Source: an uncultured Flavobacteriales bacterium
Lineage (GTDB): Bacteria; Bacteroidota; Bacteroidia; Flavobacteriales_D; CAJJDF01
Assembly: GCA_938009745.1 (NCBI GenBank)
Contig: CALLII010000150.1
Location: forward strand, 1 to 50,248
Length of the DNA: 50,248 nt
Direction: 5' to 3'
Shown here in pieces: positions 16,861 to 25,634 of this stretch. The translations under genes and the position numbers were made by a program. The notes beneath the pieces are model-generated. The model was not told where the DNA came from. It saw only the letters and a program-made list of their open reading frames with translations, and did not search any database. How positions within the stretch are numbered: the stretch's first letter is position 1; each line of letters starts with the position of its first letter.

Positions 16861-18411
16861 ATGATTCCATTTTCATTCATAGCATCTTTATCTATGACAG
16901 GAGAATGGAATTTTTTTGTTCCAATATTAGCCCAAAGTAACTTCTTTGGATTATTGTTTTGGCAACTTATTTCCGTGGTTTTAGCCATAGGAGTTGGAGT
17001 TATTTTTCTATTTGGAAAAAAACAAAGGAACAACATGCGGGAGTTTATGGAGAGGAGAACAGAAACAATTTTAATACAAAAATCAAAAATTGAAGAACAG
17101 AACTCTTTATTAGAAATAGAACATAAAAAATCGGACGAATTACTTCAGGATATATTCCCCAAAAAAATCATTAAAATACTCAAGAATAAAGGAACTTTAA
17201 CTCCTGACTATTACAAAGAGGCTACAATTTTATTTGCTGATGTAGTGTCTTTTTCTAAAATAACTCCAAATATTGGTGCCGAAGAATTGGTGGATAAATT
17301 AACCATTTATTTTCGTGCTTTTGATAAAATCATAACTGAAAATAAATTGATTTTAATAAAAACAATAGGGGATTGTTATTTTGCTGTTGGAGGTGTTCCA
17401 AAAAAATCATTTAAGAGCCCTATACTAAGTGTTTTATCAGCATTACAGATGCAGGAGGCAGTTTCTATGATTAATCATATTGATGAATCTGGTTGGAAGA
17501 TAAGAATTGGATTAAACACGGGAGAGATAGTAGCAGGAGTTCTTGATACTAAGCGACCAATGTTTGACGTGTGGGGAAGCTCAGTAAATGTGGCAAGTAG
17601 AGTTCAAGAGGCAGGTTTTCCTGGAAAAGTAAATATATCTGAGGCAACTTACCTTAAAATATACCCTTATTTTGATTGTGAAGAACGAGGAGAGATTAAA
17701 ACAAAGAATGTAGGCAACATACCTATGTATTTTGTGAATAGAATTAAACCAGAATTATCTGCTAATGCAGAAGGAACAGAGCCAAATAAAATATTTTGGC
17801 AATACGCTAATAATCTTAAAAGCATAAAGCAAGATTATGTTCGAATGACTAGAGATGTGATTAAATTATTAAAAGATAAGTTACCTGAAGGTATCTTTTA
17901 TCACACAGAAAACCATGCTTTAAACATAATGAATGCAGTAGAGTTTATTGGTTTTGGCGAAGAAATATATAACGAAGATATTTTACTACTGAAAACAGCA
18001 GCATTGTTTCATGATGTTGGATTTATTGAACAATACCATGCTAATGAGATAATTGGCGCAAAATATGCCAAAGAAATGATGCCTAACTACGGCTTTAATA
18101 TTGATCAAATTAATAAAGTTGAAGCTTTAATTTTAGCAACCGACATTCATCATGAACCAAAAAATTTACTTGAGGAAATAATAAGAGATGCCGATTTAGA
18201 TTACCTTGGACGAGGAGACTTCAAAGACATTAGTGAAAAACTTAAGAAGGAGTATTTAATTAATGGTATAGTTAGCTCAGAGAAAGAGTTTCACGCCAAG
18301 CAAGTTAAATTTTTGAAAACACATACGTTTTTTACTGATACAGCAAAAACTACACGAATTGAAAAGAAAAAAGAGAATATTAAAATAGCTGAAGAACTAT
18401 ATAATTCTTAA
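16861..18411 (+). CDS. Class III adenylyl cyclase fused to an HD phosphohydrolase domain
   Basis: The 516-residue protein has one N-terminal transmembrane helix (about 30-51), a coiled-coil linker (55-95), a class III cyclase domain (about 115-295) and an HD domain (about 330-500). The cyclase has metal Asp127 (FADVVSF) and Asp171, the adenine-selecting pair Lys167 (KTIGD) and Asp236 (FDVW), and transition-state Asn243 and Arg247 (NVASR), so it should be active and make cAMP from ATP. The HD part has His348, His352, His384-Asp385 (LFHDVGF), His430-His431 and the DADLDYLG motif, so it may hydrolyse a phosphoester. The substrate is unknown. The 3' end overlaps the convergent SpoIIE gene by 15 bases. 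Confidence 0.9.
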   Translation: MIPFSFIASLSMTGEWNFFVPILAQSNFFGLLFWQLISVVLAIGVGVIFLFGKKQRNNMREFMERRTETILIQKSKIEEQNSLLEIEHKKSDELLQDIFPKKIIKILKNKGTLTPDYYKEATILFADVVSFSKITPNIGAEELVDKLTIYFRAFDKIITENKLILIKTIGDCYFAVGGVPKKSFKSPILSVLSALQMQEAVSMINHIDESGWKIRIGLNTGEIVAGVLDTKRPMFDVWGSSVNVASRVQEAGFPGKVNISEATYLKIYPYFDCEERGEIKTKNVGNIPMYFVNRIKPELSANAEGTEPNKIFWQYANNLKSIKQDYVRMTRDVIKLLKDKLPEGIFYHTENHALNIMNAVEFIGFGEEIYNEDILLLKTAALFHDVGFIEQYHANEIIGAKYAKEMMPNYGFNIDQINKVEALILATDIHHEPKNLLEEIIRDADLDYLGRGDFKDISEKLKKEYLINGIVSSEKEFHAKQVKFLKTHTFFTDTAKTTRIEKKKENIKIAEELYNS

Positions 18412-19620
18412 GCTCAATAGCGCAGTATCGTCAGGAAATTCGTTATCACCTCTGAATTTATTTACGTCACGAAATAGCGCCTTATTCATCTCATTCATAT
18501 TAAGATAACTATTTGCAACAATACTTTTTGATAATCTTTCGGATTCGAATTGTTCTTCGTTTTCGTTTTCAACCTCAACCATTCCATCAGTATAGCAAAC
18601 AATTATTGTATTCGATTCAATTTCAATAATTTTACTCTCAAGAGAAGGAAGTTCCTCAAATATACCAAGCGGAGTGCAACCTGTTTGTAATTCCTGAATT
18701 TTTCCTTTATGAAAAAGGATAGGGAAATTATGACCGGCATTTACATACTTTAGCTTACGATTTGTTTCGTTATAATATCCTATGAAAAAAGTAATAAATT
18801 TTTCTCCTTTAGCAGCATTTATAACACTTGTATTTAACTCAGACACAAGTTCTTTTAGTGTTAAATTCTCATGGTTATACTTAACATTTGCTCGCAGTGT
18901 GGCTTGAAAGTTTGACATAAGCATTGCAGCTGAAGTACCTTTTCCTGAAACATCTGCAATACAGAAGATATACTCATTTTTATTAATACGAATAAAGTCG
19001 TAGTAATCTCCACTAACCATGTTTTTAGCAATATAGGTACCTGCTATATCAATTAAATGATTGGAAGGTAAGTTGGCAGGAAGAAGTAATTTCTGCATTT
19101 CTGCAGCAATTTTCATGTCTTTTTCTTCTAGTTTTTTATTTATTAACTCTTTAGCAAGAGTTTTAGTCTCAATAGCAACAGAAACAACATTTGCAAGAGT
19201 TTGTACAAATCCAAGATGGGTTTCAATAAACGGCATCATTTCATCCTCTTCAATTCCTCCAAGAAGCAAATAAGAAAGGGCTTTTTCTTTATGAAAAACG
19301 GGCATGATTATATTGAATTGCTCAAAAACATGCTTTTCATTTTTATCAATAATAAGTGTCCCGTCAATTTTTAGGAGCTCTTTAATTTTTAAATCATTAC
19401 AATGGTTTTTAACCCCATAGTTTAGTATACATTTCCACGAATCTTTCTTATTTACAAAAGCTAACTTTTTAATTCCAATATAGTTTTGCATTACATTTTC
19501 GAACTGAACAATTAGCTCAGCTACCTTGTAGTTTTTGTTTACTGCATTGGTAATTTCAAGTAAAGCGTTTAGCTTTTGCCTCTCAATCAATAGTTTATCT
19601 TTGTTTTCTAATAATGCCAT
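18397..19620 (-). CDS. GAF-like sensor plus SpoIIE/PP2C serine phosphatase
   Basis: The 407-residue protein has an N-terminal helix, a GAF-like domain (about 20-160), a short coiled coil with EMQKLLLP and a C-terminal PP2C-type SpoIIE domain (about 190-405). The phosphatase motifs are MVSGDYYDF and CIADVSGKGTSAAM for metal binding, NAGHN, CYTDGMVE and the final DDTALL metal Asp pair. Such RsbU-like enzymes dephosphorylate anti-anti-sigma proteins in partner-switching pathways or other signal proteins. No STAS or anti-sigma kinase gene is adjacent. It follows fadE by 44 bases on the same strand; a weak hairpin (TTAAGA/TCTTAA) in between may separate it from the fad operon. Its 3' end overlaps the cyclase gene. 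Confidence 0.9.
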   Translation of the reverse strand: MALLENKDKLLIERQKLNALLEITNAVNKNYKVAELIVQFENVMQNYIGIKKLAFVNKKDSWKCILNYGVKNHCNDLKIKELLKIDGTLIIDKNEKHVFEQFNIIMPVFHKEKALSYLLLGGIEEDEMMPFIETHLGFVQTLANVVSVAIETKTLAKELINKKLEEKDMKIAAEMQKLLLPANLPSNHLIDIAGTYIAKNMVSGDYYDFIRINKNEYIFCIADVSGKGTSAAMLMSNFQATLRANVKYNHENLTLKELVSELNTSVINAAKGEKFITFFIGYYNETNRKLKYVNAGHNFPILFHKGKIQELQTGCTPLGIFEELPSLESKIIEIESNTIIVCYTDGMVEVENENEEQFESERLSKSIVANSYLNMNEMNKALFRDVNKFRGDNEFPDDTALLSLRII

Positions 19621-19664
19621 TATTTTACATCAAGTTTTCACCATTAAATTAAGATTTTTTAGTC

Positions 19665-21440
19665 TTAAAAACAATATTCGTTCTCGTCAATAATTTTAAT
19701 TGCAATAGCCTGATAAGCCTCTTTAATGTTAAACGGCTCATGCTTAGTGAATCGCTTTAATCCCATCAACATCATTTTTAATTCGTCTCCTTCGGCAAAA
19801 GAATTTAACGCGTCTGTAGCCGATTTATTGATTCGGTATGATGCTTCGTAAAAGAATGCTTTTACCATAGCAATTTGCTCTTGGCAAGCTTCTTCTCCTT
19901 TCATTGCAACTAACTTTTCTACTCTTAGCATAATTGATTCTGCCAAATACGTATCAATAATCATATCAGCATTATTCATCAATATTTCCTGCTCCTTGGC
20001 CATAGTTGCCATCAATTTTTGCACGGCTGATCCAGCTACCATTAATACGGCTTTTTTAAACCCTTGTAATGATTTTTTTTGAGCCGCAAATAATCCTTCT
20101 TCTCCTTCTTCAAAACTAGGAACCGACATTAATTCGTCTGCTACTTTCATTGCAGGACCCATTAAATCCAATTCTCCTTTCATTCCTTTTTTCAGAATCA
20201 TGTTTACCAAAAGGAGTCTGTTGATTTCGTTTGTTCCTTCAAAAATCTTGTTTATACGGGCATCACGGTAAGCTCTTTCAACCAATGTTTCAGCAGAATA
20301 TCCCATTCCTCCGTGAATTTGAACTCCTTCATCCACCACTAAATCCAAACAATCAGACCCTACAACTTTTAACAAAGCACATTCAGGAGCAAATTGCTCA
20401 ATCCCTTTCAATGTCGCTTGCTCTTTGGTCATTCCTCCATCAACTAATGCTTTAATTGCATCATCAATGTTTTGTGCAGCTCTATAGTTTGCTGATTCAC
20501 TTGCAAAAATAGAAACAGCCATTTTTCCAATTTTGTTTCTTATTGCACCATATTTAGCAATTGGTCTTCCAAATTGTTCTCTTTCGTTAGCATATTGAAC
20601 AGAAGTAGAAACAGTTTCTTTGGCTGCTCCAGTTGTTCCGATAGATAATTTAATTCTTCCAATATTCAAGATATTCAGAGCAATTTTAAATCCATTTTCT
20701 CTTTCCGACAGCATATTTTCAACTGGTACTTTTACTTTGTTGTAAAATACCTGACGAGTAGACGAACCTTTTATTCCCATCTTTTTTTCCTCAGCATTCA
20801 AAGTAATTCCTTCGCTATCCGCTTCAATTAAGAAAGCGGTTAACTTATCGTCATCATCAATCTTTGCAAACACAGTATGCAAATTGGCGAATCCTGCATT
20901 GGTAATCCACATTTTTTGACCAGTAATTTCATAGTATTTTCCGTCATCAGAAAGAACAGCTTTTGTCTTACCAGAATTGGCATCACTTCCTGCACTTGGT
21001 TCCGTCAAACAATAAGAAGCTTTCCATTCTCCCGAAGCTAATTTTGGAATGTACTTCGCTTTTTGTTCCGCATTTCCGTAATATAATAGGGGTAAAGTTC
21101 CAATACCCGTATGTGCTCCGTAAGCTACCGAGAAAGAGTAACTTCCTCCAAGCGCTTCGGTTGCTAGCATACTTGTTTTAAAATCCATTTCCATCCCTCC
21201 TAAGCTTTCAGGAATTGAGATAGACAACAAACCTAATTCTCCAGCTTTTTCCATCAAAGCAGGCATAAATCCTTCTTCCATAGAATCCATTCTATCCAAA
21301 TGGGGCATAATTTCGGTTTTAATAAAATCCTTACACATGTCGGCAAGCATTTTTTGCTCTTCCGTCCATTCTTCTGGGATAAATATTTCGCTTGCTTTTG
21401 TGTCTCTGATGATAAATTCACCTCCTTTTATTGCTTCCAT
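19665..21440 (-). CDS. fadE: Acyl-CoA dehydrogenase, FadE type
   Basis: This FAD enzyme makes trans-2-enoyl-CoA from fatty acyl-CoA, the first step of beta-oxidation. The 591-residue length matches the long FadE of the Bacillus fadNAE operon. The N-terminal helical domain, the signature YCLTEPSAGSDANS (about 142-155), the middle beta-domain (KMWITNAGFA) and the C-terminal helices with QIHGGMGYSAE and EGTNEINR are all present. An extra C-terminal domain of about 150 residues follows, as usual for this long subtype. The gene lies 23 bases after fadA. An electron-transfer flavoprotein would be needed and is not in the window. Confidence 0.93.
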   Translation of the reverse strand: MEAIKGGEFIIRDTKASEIFIPEEWTEEQKMLADMCKDFIKTEIMPHLDRMDSMEEGFMPALMEKAGELGLLSISIPESLGGMEMDFKTSMLATEALGGSYSFSVAYGAHTGIGTLPLLYYGNAEQKAKYIPKLASGEWKASYCLTEPSAGSDANSGKTKAVLSDDGKYYEITGQKMWITNAGFANLHTVFAKIDDDDKLTAFLIEADSEGITLNAEEKKMGIKGSSTRQVFYNKVKVPVENMLSERENGFKIALNILNIGRIKLSIGTTGAAKETVSTSVQYANEREQFGRPIAKYGAIRNKIGKMAVSIFASESANYRAAQNIDDAIKALVDGGMTKEQATLKGIEQFAPECALLKVVGSDCLDLVVDEGVQIHGGMGYSAETLVERAYRDARINKIFEGTNEINRLLLVNMILKKGMKGELDLMGPAMKVADELMSVPSFEEGEEGLFAAQKKSLQGFKKAVLMVAGSAVQKLMATMAKEQEILMNNADMIIDTYLAESIMLRVEKLVAMKGEEACQEQIAMVKAFFYEASYRINKSATDALNSFAEGDELKMMLMGLKRFTKHEPFNIKEAYQAIAIKIIDENEYCF

Positions 21441-21463
21441 TGTATTTAGATTTAAAGTTCTTA

Positions 21464-22642
21464 TTATAATAATTCATATATCCCTGCAGCTCCTTGACCA
21501 GTTCCTACACACATAGTTACTGCACCATATTTCTGTCCTCTTTTTCTCATTTCGTTAAATAGTTGAACAGATAATTTTGCTCCAGTACATCCTAGTGGGT
21601 GACCGAGTGCAATTGCTCCTCCGTTTACATTTACGATATCTGGGTTTAAGTTCAATTCATTCATCACAGCTACAGATTGTGAAGCAAATGCTTCGTTCAA
21701 TTCTATTTGCTCAATGTCATTCATTGTAAGTCCGGCTTGTTTCAGTGCTTTTGGCATTGCATACAAAGGTCCCATTCCCATTATTCTTGGTTCTAAACCA
21801 GCTACCGAATAAGACATTAACCTTGCGATTGGCGTTAAGTTATTTTCTTTCAAAAATTTCTCAGAAACAACCATTACAAAAGCAGCCCCATCCGAAGTTT
21901 GTGACGCATTCCCCGCAGTAACCGAACCTCTCGCGTCAAACACAGGTCTTAATCTCGCCAAGCCTTCCATATTCGTCCCTCTTCTCACTCCTTCATCTGT
22001 TTCGCAAATGATTTGTCTAGTCTGTTGCTTTTCGTTTTCGTCTAGGTAAGTCTCATCAATCAATATTGGAACAATATCATCTTGAAATCTTCCGCTATCA
22101 ATTGCTTTTTCTGCCTTGGCGTGAGAGTTTACAGCAAATTCATCTTGCATTTCTCTTGTTACACCATATTGGTTGGCAACTGCTTCTGCAGTTAATCCCA
22201 TTCCCCAATACCATTCTTGGCTTTTCTTAGAAACACTAGCGTTAGGAACCAATCTCCAACCTCCAAAAGGAATTGGCGACATAGTTTCTACTCCACCCGC
22301 AATGATACAATCAGCCATTCCGCTATTGATTTTTGCTGAGGCAATTGCAATCGTTTCCAATCCTGAAGAACAATATCTGTTCACAGTCATTCCTGGTACT
22401 TTTTCAGAATCTAATCCCATCAAAGAAACCATTCTTCCAATATTTAGTCCTTGCTCTGCTTCCGGAGTTGCGTTTCCTACAATTACATCATCAATTTGAT
22501 CTGCAGCTACATTCGGTACATTTTTCATCAAATGTCTGATAACATCTGCCGACAAATCATCTGCTCTATAGAAATTAAACATCCCTCTAGGCGCTTTCCC
22601 TACTGCTGTTCTAAATCCTGCTACTATATATGAATCTTTCAT
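21464..22642 (-). CDS. fadA: Acetyl-CoA C-acyltransferase (3-ketoacyl-CoA thiolase)
   Basis: Thiolase cleaves 3-ketoacyl-CoA with CoA to acetyl-CoA and a shortened acyl-CoA, closing the beta-oxidation cycle. The 392-residue protein has the active-site Cys in VNRYCSSGLETI (near residue 91), NEAFASQSVAV, the catalytic His in NGGAIALGHPLGCTGAK and the second Cys in VTMCVGTGQGAA. Start MKDSYIVAGFRTAVGK is the normal thiolase N-terminus. It sits between fadN (31 bases upstream) and fadE (23 bases downstream). Confidence 0.96.
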   Translation of the reverse strand: MKDSYIVAGFRTAVGKAPRGMFNFYRADDLSADVIRHLMKNVPNVAADQIDDVIVGNATPEAEQGLNIGRMVSLMGLDSEKVPGMTVNRYCSSGLETIAIASAKINSGMADCIIAGGVETMSPIPFGGWRLVPNASVSKKSQEWYWGMGLTAEAVANQYGVTREMQDEFAVNSHAKAEKAIDSGRFQDDIVPILIDETYLDENEKQQTRQIICETDEGVRRGTNMEGLARLRPVFDARGSVTAGNASQTSDGAAFVMVVSEKFLKENNLTPIARLMSYSVAGLEPRIMGMGPLYAMPKALKQAGLTMNDIEQIELNEAFASQSVAVMNELNLNPDIVNVNGGAIALGHPLGCTGAKLSVQLFNEMRKRGQKYGAVTMCVGTGQGAAGIYELL

Positions 22643-22673
22643 TTTAATTTTTTTAGTTAGTTATTGAATAAGA

Positions 22674-25061
22674 TTAGTTTCTAAGAACTTTTCCTGTTTT
22701 CAAGATGCTTTCAATTCGCTTAAGCGTCTTTTCTTGCATACATAATTCTAAGAAAGTCTTTCTTTCTAAATCCAATAAATATTGTTCAGATACTTTAGTT
22801 CTTTTCGATAATTCACCTCCGCACATTACAGTTCCCAATTTCTCAGAAATTAATTGATCGTGGTCAGAAATGTAATTACCAGCTCTCATTGAATGAGCTC
22901 CCACATATACAATTCCAATTCCTTCGTTCCCCATTACTTCAATGTCGGTTCTTTGTGGTTTTTCCACATAACCTTTAGCATCCATCAAAATAACTTGTTG
23001 TTTTGCATACCCAATTTGGTGTGCTCTACTCACAATTACTTCATCCGTTCCTTCTCTCAAATAACCTAGTTCAAACGCTTCTTTTCCTGAAGTAGAAACT
23101 TTGGCTTGACCAATTGTCAAAAATCTATTTCTTAATTGATTTGTTCTGATGTCTCCGTCTTTTAATTCATCATTCAAACGAACAACAAATTCTTTGGTTC
23201 CACCACCACCAGGAATTAATCCAACTCCAAATTCTACAAGACCCATATAAGTTTCTGCGTTTGCAATTACTTTGTCTGCGTGCAAGCAAATTTCGCAACC
23301 ACCACCAAGCGCCATTCCGTGAGGAGCAGCAACAACTGGGATTGAAGAATACCTCAATCGCATCATTGTATTTTGGAAAGCTTTGATAGAAAAGTTTAGT
23401 TCGTCCCAATCTTGCTCAATTGCCATCATAAATATCATTCCTACATTGGCACCAGCCGAGAAGTTTTGACCTTCATTGGCAATTACAATTCCTTTCCATT
23501 GCGGATCAGTTTCTGCCAAATCAATGGCTTTGTTCAATCCTTGAAGGATTTCACTACCAATTGTATTCATCTTAGTATGGAATTCTACATTCAATACTCC
23601 ATCTCCCAAATCTATAATATGAACTCCAGCATTTTTCCATACTGTTTTAGTTTCTCTTAAGTTTTCTAGTGAAATTAAGTTCTCAGTTCCAGGAATTACT
23701 TTGTACGATTTACTTGGAATATCATAATACAAACGAGTTCCGTTTTCTACTTTGTAAAACGTTTCGTTTCCAGCTTCAACCATATCATAAATCCACTGAG
23801 CAGGTTTTGCATCCCCTTTTTCCATATGTTTGATAGCTGCCTTCACTCCAATTGCATCCCAAGATTCAAAAGGGCCAAGTTCCCAGCCAAAACCAGCTTT
23901 TAACCCATCATCAATTCTATATAATTCATCTGATATCTCAGGAATACGGTTCGAGACATATTGGAATACTCCATTGAATGATTTTTTGTAAAATTCACCC
24001 GCTTTGTCCATTCCATTGTACAACATTTTTGTTCTGTCTTTCAAATTATCGACAGATTTTGTCATTTCAAGAGTTGGAAAGTTTCCTCTAGTTTTAGTCT
24101 GGTATTCTAATGTTTTTAGGTTTAGTTCAAGAATTTCACTTTTACCTTCGGCATTTTTTACTTTTTTATAAAACCCTTGTTTCGATTTACTTCCAAGCCA
24201 TCCATTTTCCACCATTTTGGAAACGTAACTCGGGATTTCAAATAAATCTCTTCTTTCATCATTTGGGCAATTGTCTTTCACTCCGTTTGCTACGTGAACC
24301 AAAGTATCTAGTCCCACCACATCACAAGTACGGAAAGTGGCCGATTTTGGTCTTCCCATAACTGGTCCAGTCAATTTATCTACTTCACCTACCGTAAGTC
24401 CCATTTCCTCAACCGTATGAAATAACGCTTGAATAGAAAATACACCCACTCTATTTGCAATAAATGCAGGAGTATCTTTGGCCAAAACAGTAGTTTTTCC
24501 TAATATTTTAGAGCCATATTCCATCAAGAAATCGACCACAGCTGGGTCGGTTTTTGGAGTAGGAATTACTTCAAATAATTTTAAATACCTTGGCGGATTA
24601 AAAAAGTGAGTTCCTAAGAAGTGTTTCTGGAAATCTTCGCTTCTTCCTGCCAACATCATGTGAATAGGAATTCCTGAAGTATTGGAAGAAATAATAGTTC
24701 CCGGTTTTCTGTGTTTTTCAATATTGCCAAACACAATTTGTTTGATATCTAGCCTTTCAACTACAACTTCAATAATCCAATCGGCCTTAGACACCAAATG
24801 AATATCGTCTTCTAAATTTCCTGTAGTAATTCTACTTGCGTAAGATTTGCTGTAAATTGGCGAAGGGTTCGACTTCAATGCCGAAGTCAATGCGTCATTT
24901 ACAATTTTATCTCGGGCATATTTGTCTTTAGATTCCTTTGCTTCGTTCGGCACAATGTCCAATAACAAAACATCCAATCCGACATTGGCAAAATGACAAG
25001 CAATACGAGATCCCATAACTCCGGAACCGATTACCGCTACTCTTTTGATGTTTCTTTTCAT
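22674..25061 (-). CDS. fadN: 3-hydroxyacyl-CoA dehydrogenase / enoyl-CoA hydratase fusion
   Basis: The 795-residue bifunctional protein hydrates enoyl-CoA and oxidises the 3-hydroxyacyl-CoA with NAD. The dehydrogenase half comes first: Rossmann GSGVMGSRIA at residues 12-21, SSNTSGIP, HFFNPPRYLKL with the catalytic His, and a second C-terminal dehydrogenase domain. The crotonase half follows (about 480-700), with NFSAGANVG and GMALGGGCEICL for the oxyanion hole and an acidic residue in LIPGGGG. This domain order, with dehydrogenase first, is that of Bacillus FadN and opposite to E. coli FadB. It lies 10 bases after the MarR gene and leads into fadA. Confidence 0.94.
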   Translation of the reverse strand: MKRNIKRVAVIGSGVMGSRIACHFANVGLDVLLLDIVPNEAKESKDKYARDKIVNDALTSALKSNPSPIYSKSYASRITTGNLEDDIHLVSKADWIIEVVVERLDIKQIVFGNIEKHRKPGTIISSNTSGIPIHMMLAGRSEDFQKHFLGTHFFNPPRYLKLFEVIPTPKTDPAVVDFLMEYGSKILGKTTVLAKDTPAFIANRVGVFSIQALFHTVEEMGLTVGEVDKLTGPVMGRPKSATFRTCDVVGLDTLVHVANGVKDNCPNDERRDLFEIPSYVSKMVENGWLGSKSKQGFYKKVKNAEGKSEILELNLKTLEYQTKTRGNFPTLEMTKSVDNLKDRTKMLYNGMDKAGEFYKKSFNGVFQYVSNRIPEISDELYRIDDGLKAGFGWELGPFESWDAIGVKAAIKHMEKGDAKPAQWIYDMVEAGNETFYKVENGTRLYYDIPSKSYKVIPGTENLISLENLRETKTVWKNAGVHIIDLGDGVLNVEFHTKMNTIGSEILQGLNKAIDLAETDPQWKGIVIANEGQNFSAGANVGMIFMMAIEQDWDELNFSIKAFQNTMMRLRYSSIPVVAAPHGMALGGGCEICLHADKVIANAETYMGLVEFGVGLIPGGGGTKEFVVRLNDELKDGDIRTNQLRNRFLTIGQAKVSTSGKEAFELGYLREGTDEVIVSRAHQIGYAKQQVILMDAKGYVEKPQRTDIEVMGNEGIGIVYVGAHSMRAGNYISDHDQLISEKLGTVMCGGELSKRTKVSEQYLLDLERKTFLELCMQEKTLKRIESILKTGKVLRN

Positions 25062-25071
25062 TTTTATTCTT

Positions 25072-25512
25072 TTAAAATATGTTGTTTTCGTCTATCAACT
25101 CATTTATTCCTCCCATTACTTTAAAAAAGACTTCTAAGTCCTTATCTTTTATATTATTCCTTAAATGAGTATTAAATTTTATTACTTTTTCTTTCGAAAG
25201 GTCTCGTTTTTCTATTCCAAGCTCTGTTAGAAAAATCCTAACCATTCTTTTGTCTTTTTTATCTGGTTGGCGATAAATAATTTTTTCGTCTTCTAGGTTT
25301 TTTAGTGTTCTTGTTAAACTCCTTGACTCCATTCCCATCTTTGGGCCTAGACTAGTAGAGGGAGTTCCTTCCTTTAAATCTATGTTTAATAAAACCATAC
25401 CTGTAGCCATACTAACTCCATGCTCAGCTGCTTGAATGTTGTACATTCTTGAGATTTTATGCCAAGTTGAGCGTATATTAAAGTCTATAGTATCTTCTGG
25501 TTTCATTTTCAT
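25072..25512 (-). CDS. MarR family transcriptional regulator of the fad operon
   Basis: The 146-residue protein has the MarR winged-helix layout: dimerisation helix (TWHKISRMYNIQ), a helix-turn-helix region with GTPSTSLGPKMGMESRSLTRTLKNLEDEKII, and the wing with RQPDKKDKRMVRIFLTELG. I start it at the ATG of MKMKPED because the upstream in-frame TTG at 25554 lies inside an inverted repeat that looks like the operator. It is the first gene of the marR-fadN-fadA-fadE set, with 10 bases to fadN, so it probably represses its own operon and may respond to acyl-CoA. The ligand is my inference. Confidence 0.9.
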   Translation of the reverse strand: MKMKPEDTIDFNIRSTWHKISRMYNIQAAEHGVSMATGMVLLNIDLKEGTPSTSLGPKMGMESRSLTRTLKNLEDEKIIYRQPDKKDKRMVRIFLTELGIEKRDLSKEKVIKFNTHLRNNIKDKDLEVFFKVMGGINELIDENNIF

Positions 25513-25531
25513 GGTTAACGAATATAGTAAA

Positions 25532-25557
25532 AATTTGTTATGCACGCATAACAAATT
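25532..25557 (-). promoter_or_regulatory. Palindromic operator, probable MarR binding site at the fad operon
   Basis: Perfect 12-base arms AATTTGTTATGC and GCATAACAAATT flank a 2-base centre, 20 bases before the regulator's ATG. On the minus strand the palindrome overlaps a -7-like TAATTTG, and a TTG 22 bases further upstream could be the -33 element, so a bound dimer would block transcription. Size and symmetry suit a MarR dimer. Confidence 0.7.
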
Positions 25558-25634
25558 ACAATTATTTTATTCTTTCCTTTCAATTTGTTGAATTTGTGTA
25601 AATTGTGAATTATAATCTATAAGAGTCTACTATA

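Noticed and set aside
25072-25554. Longer MarR form starting at the TTG at 25554
   Set aside because: The start codon would lie within the operator palindrome, and the extra residues do not fit the family's N-terminus.
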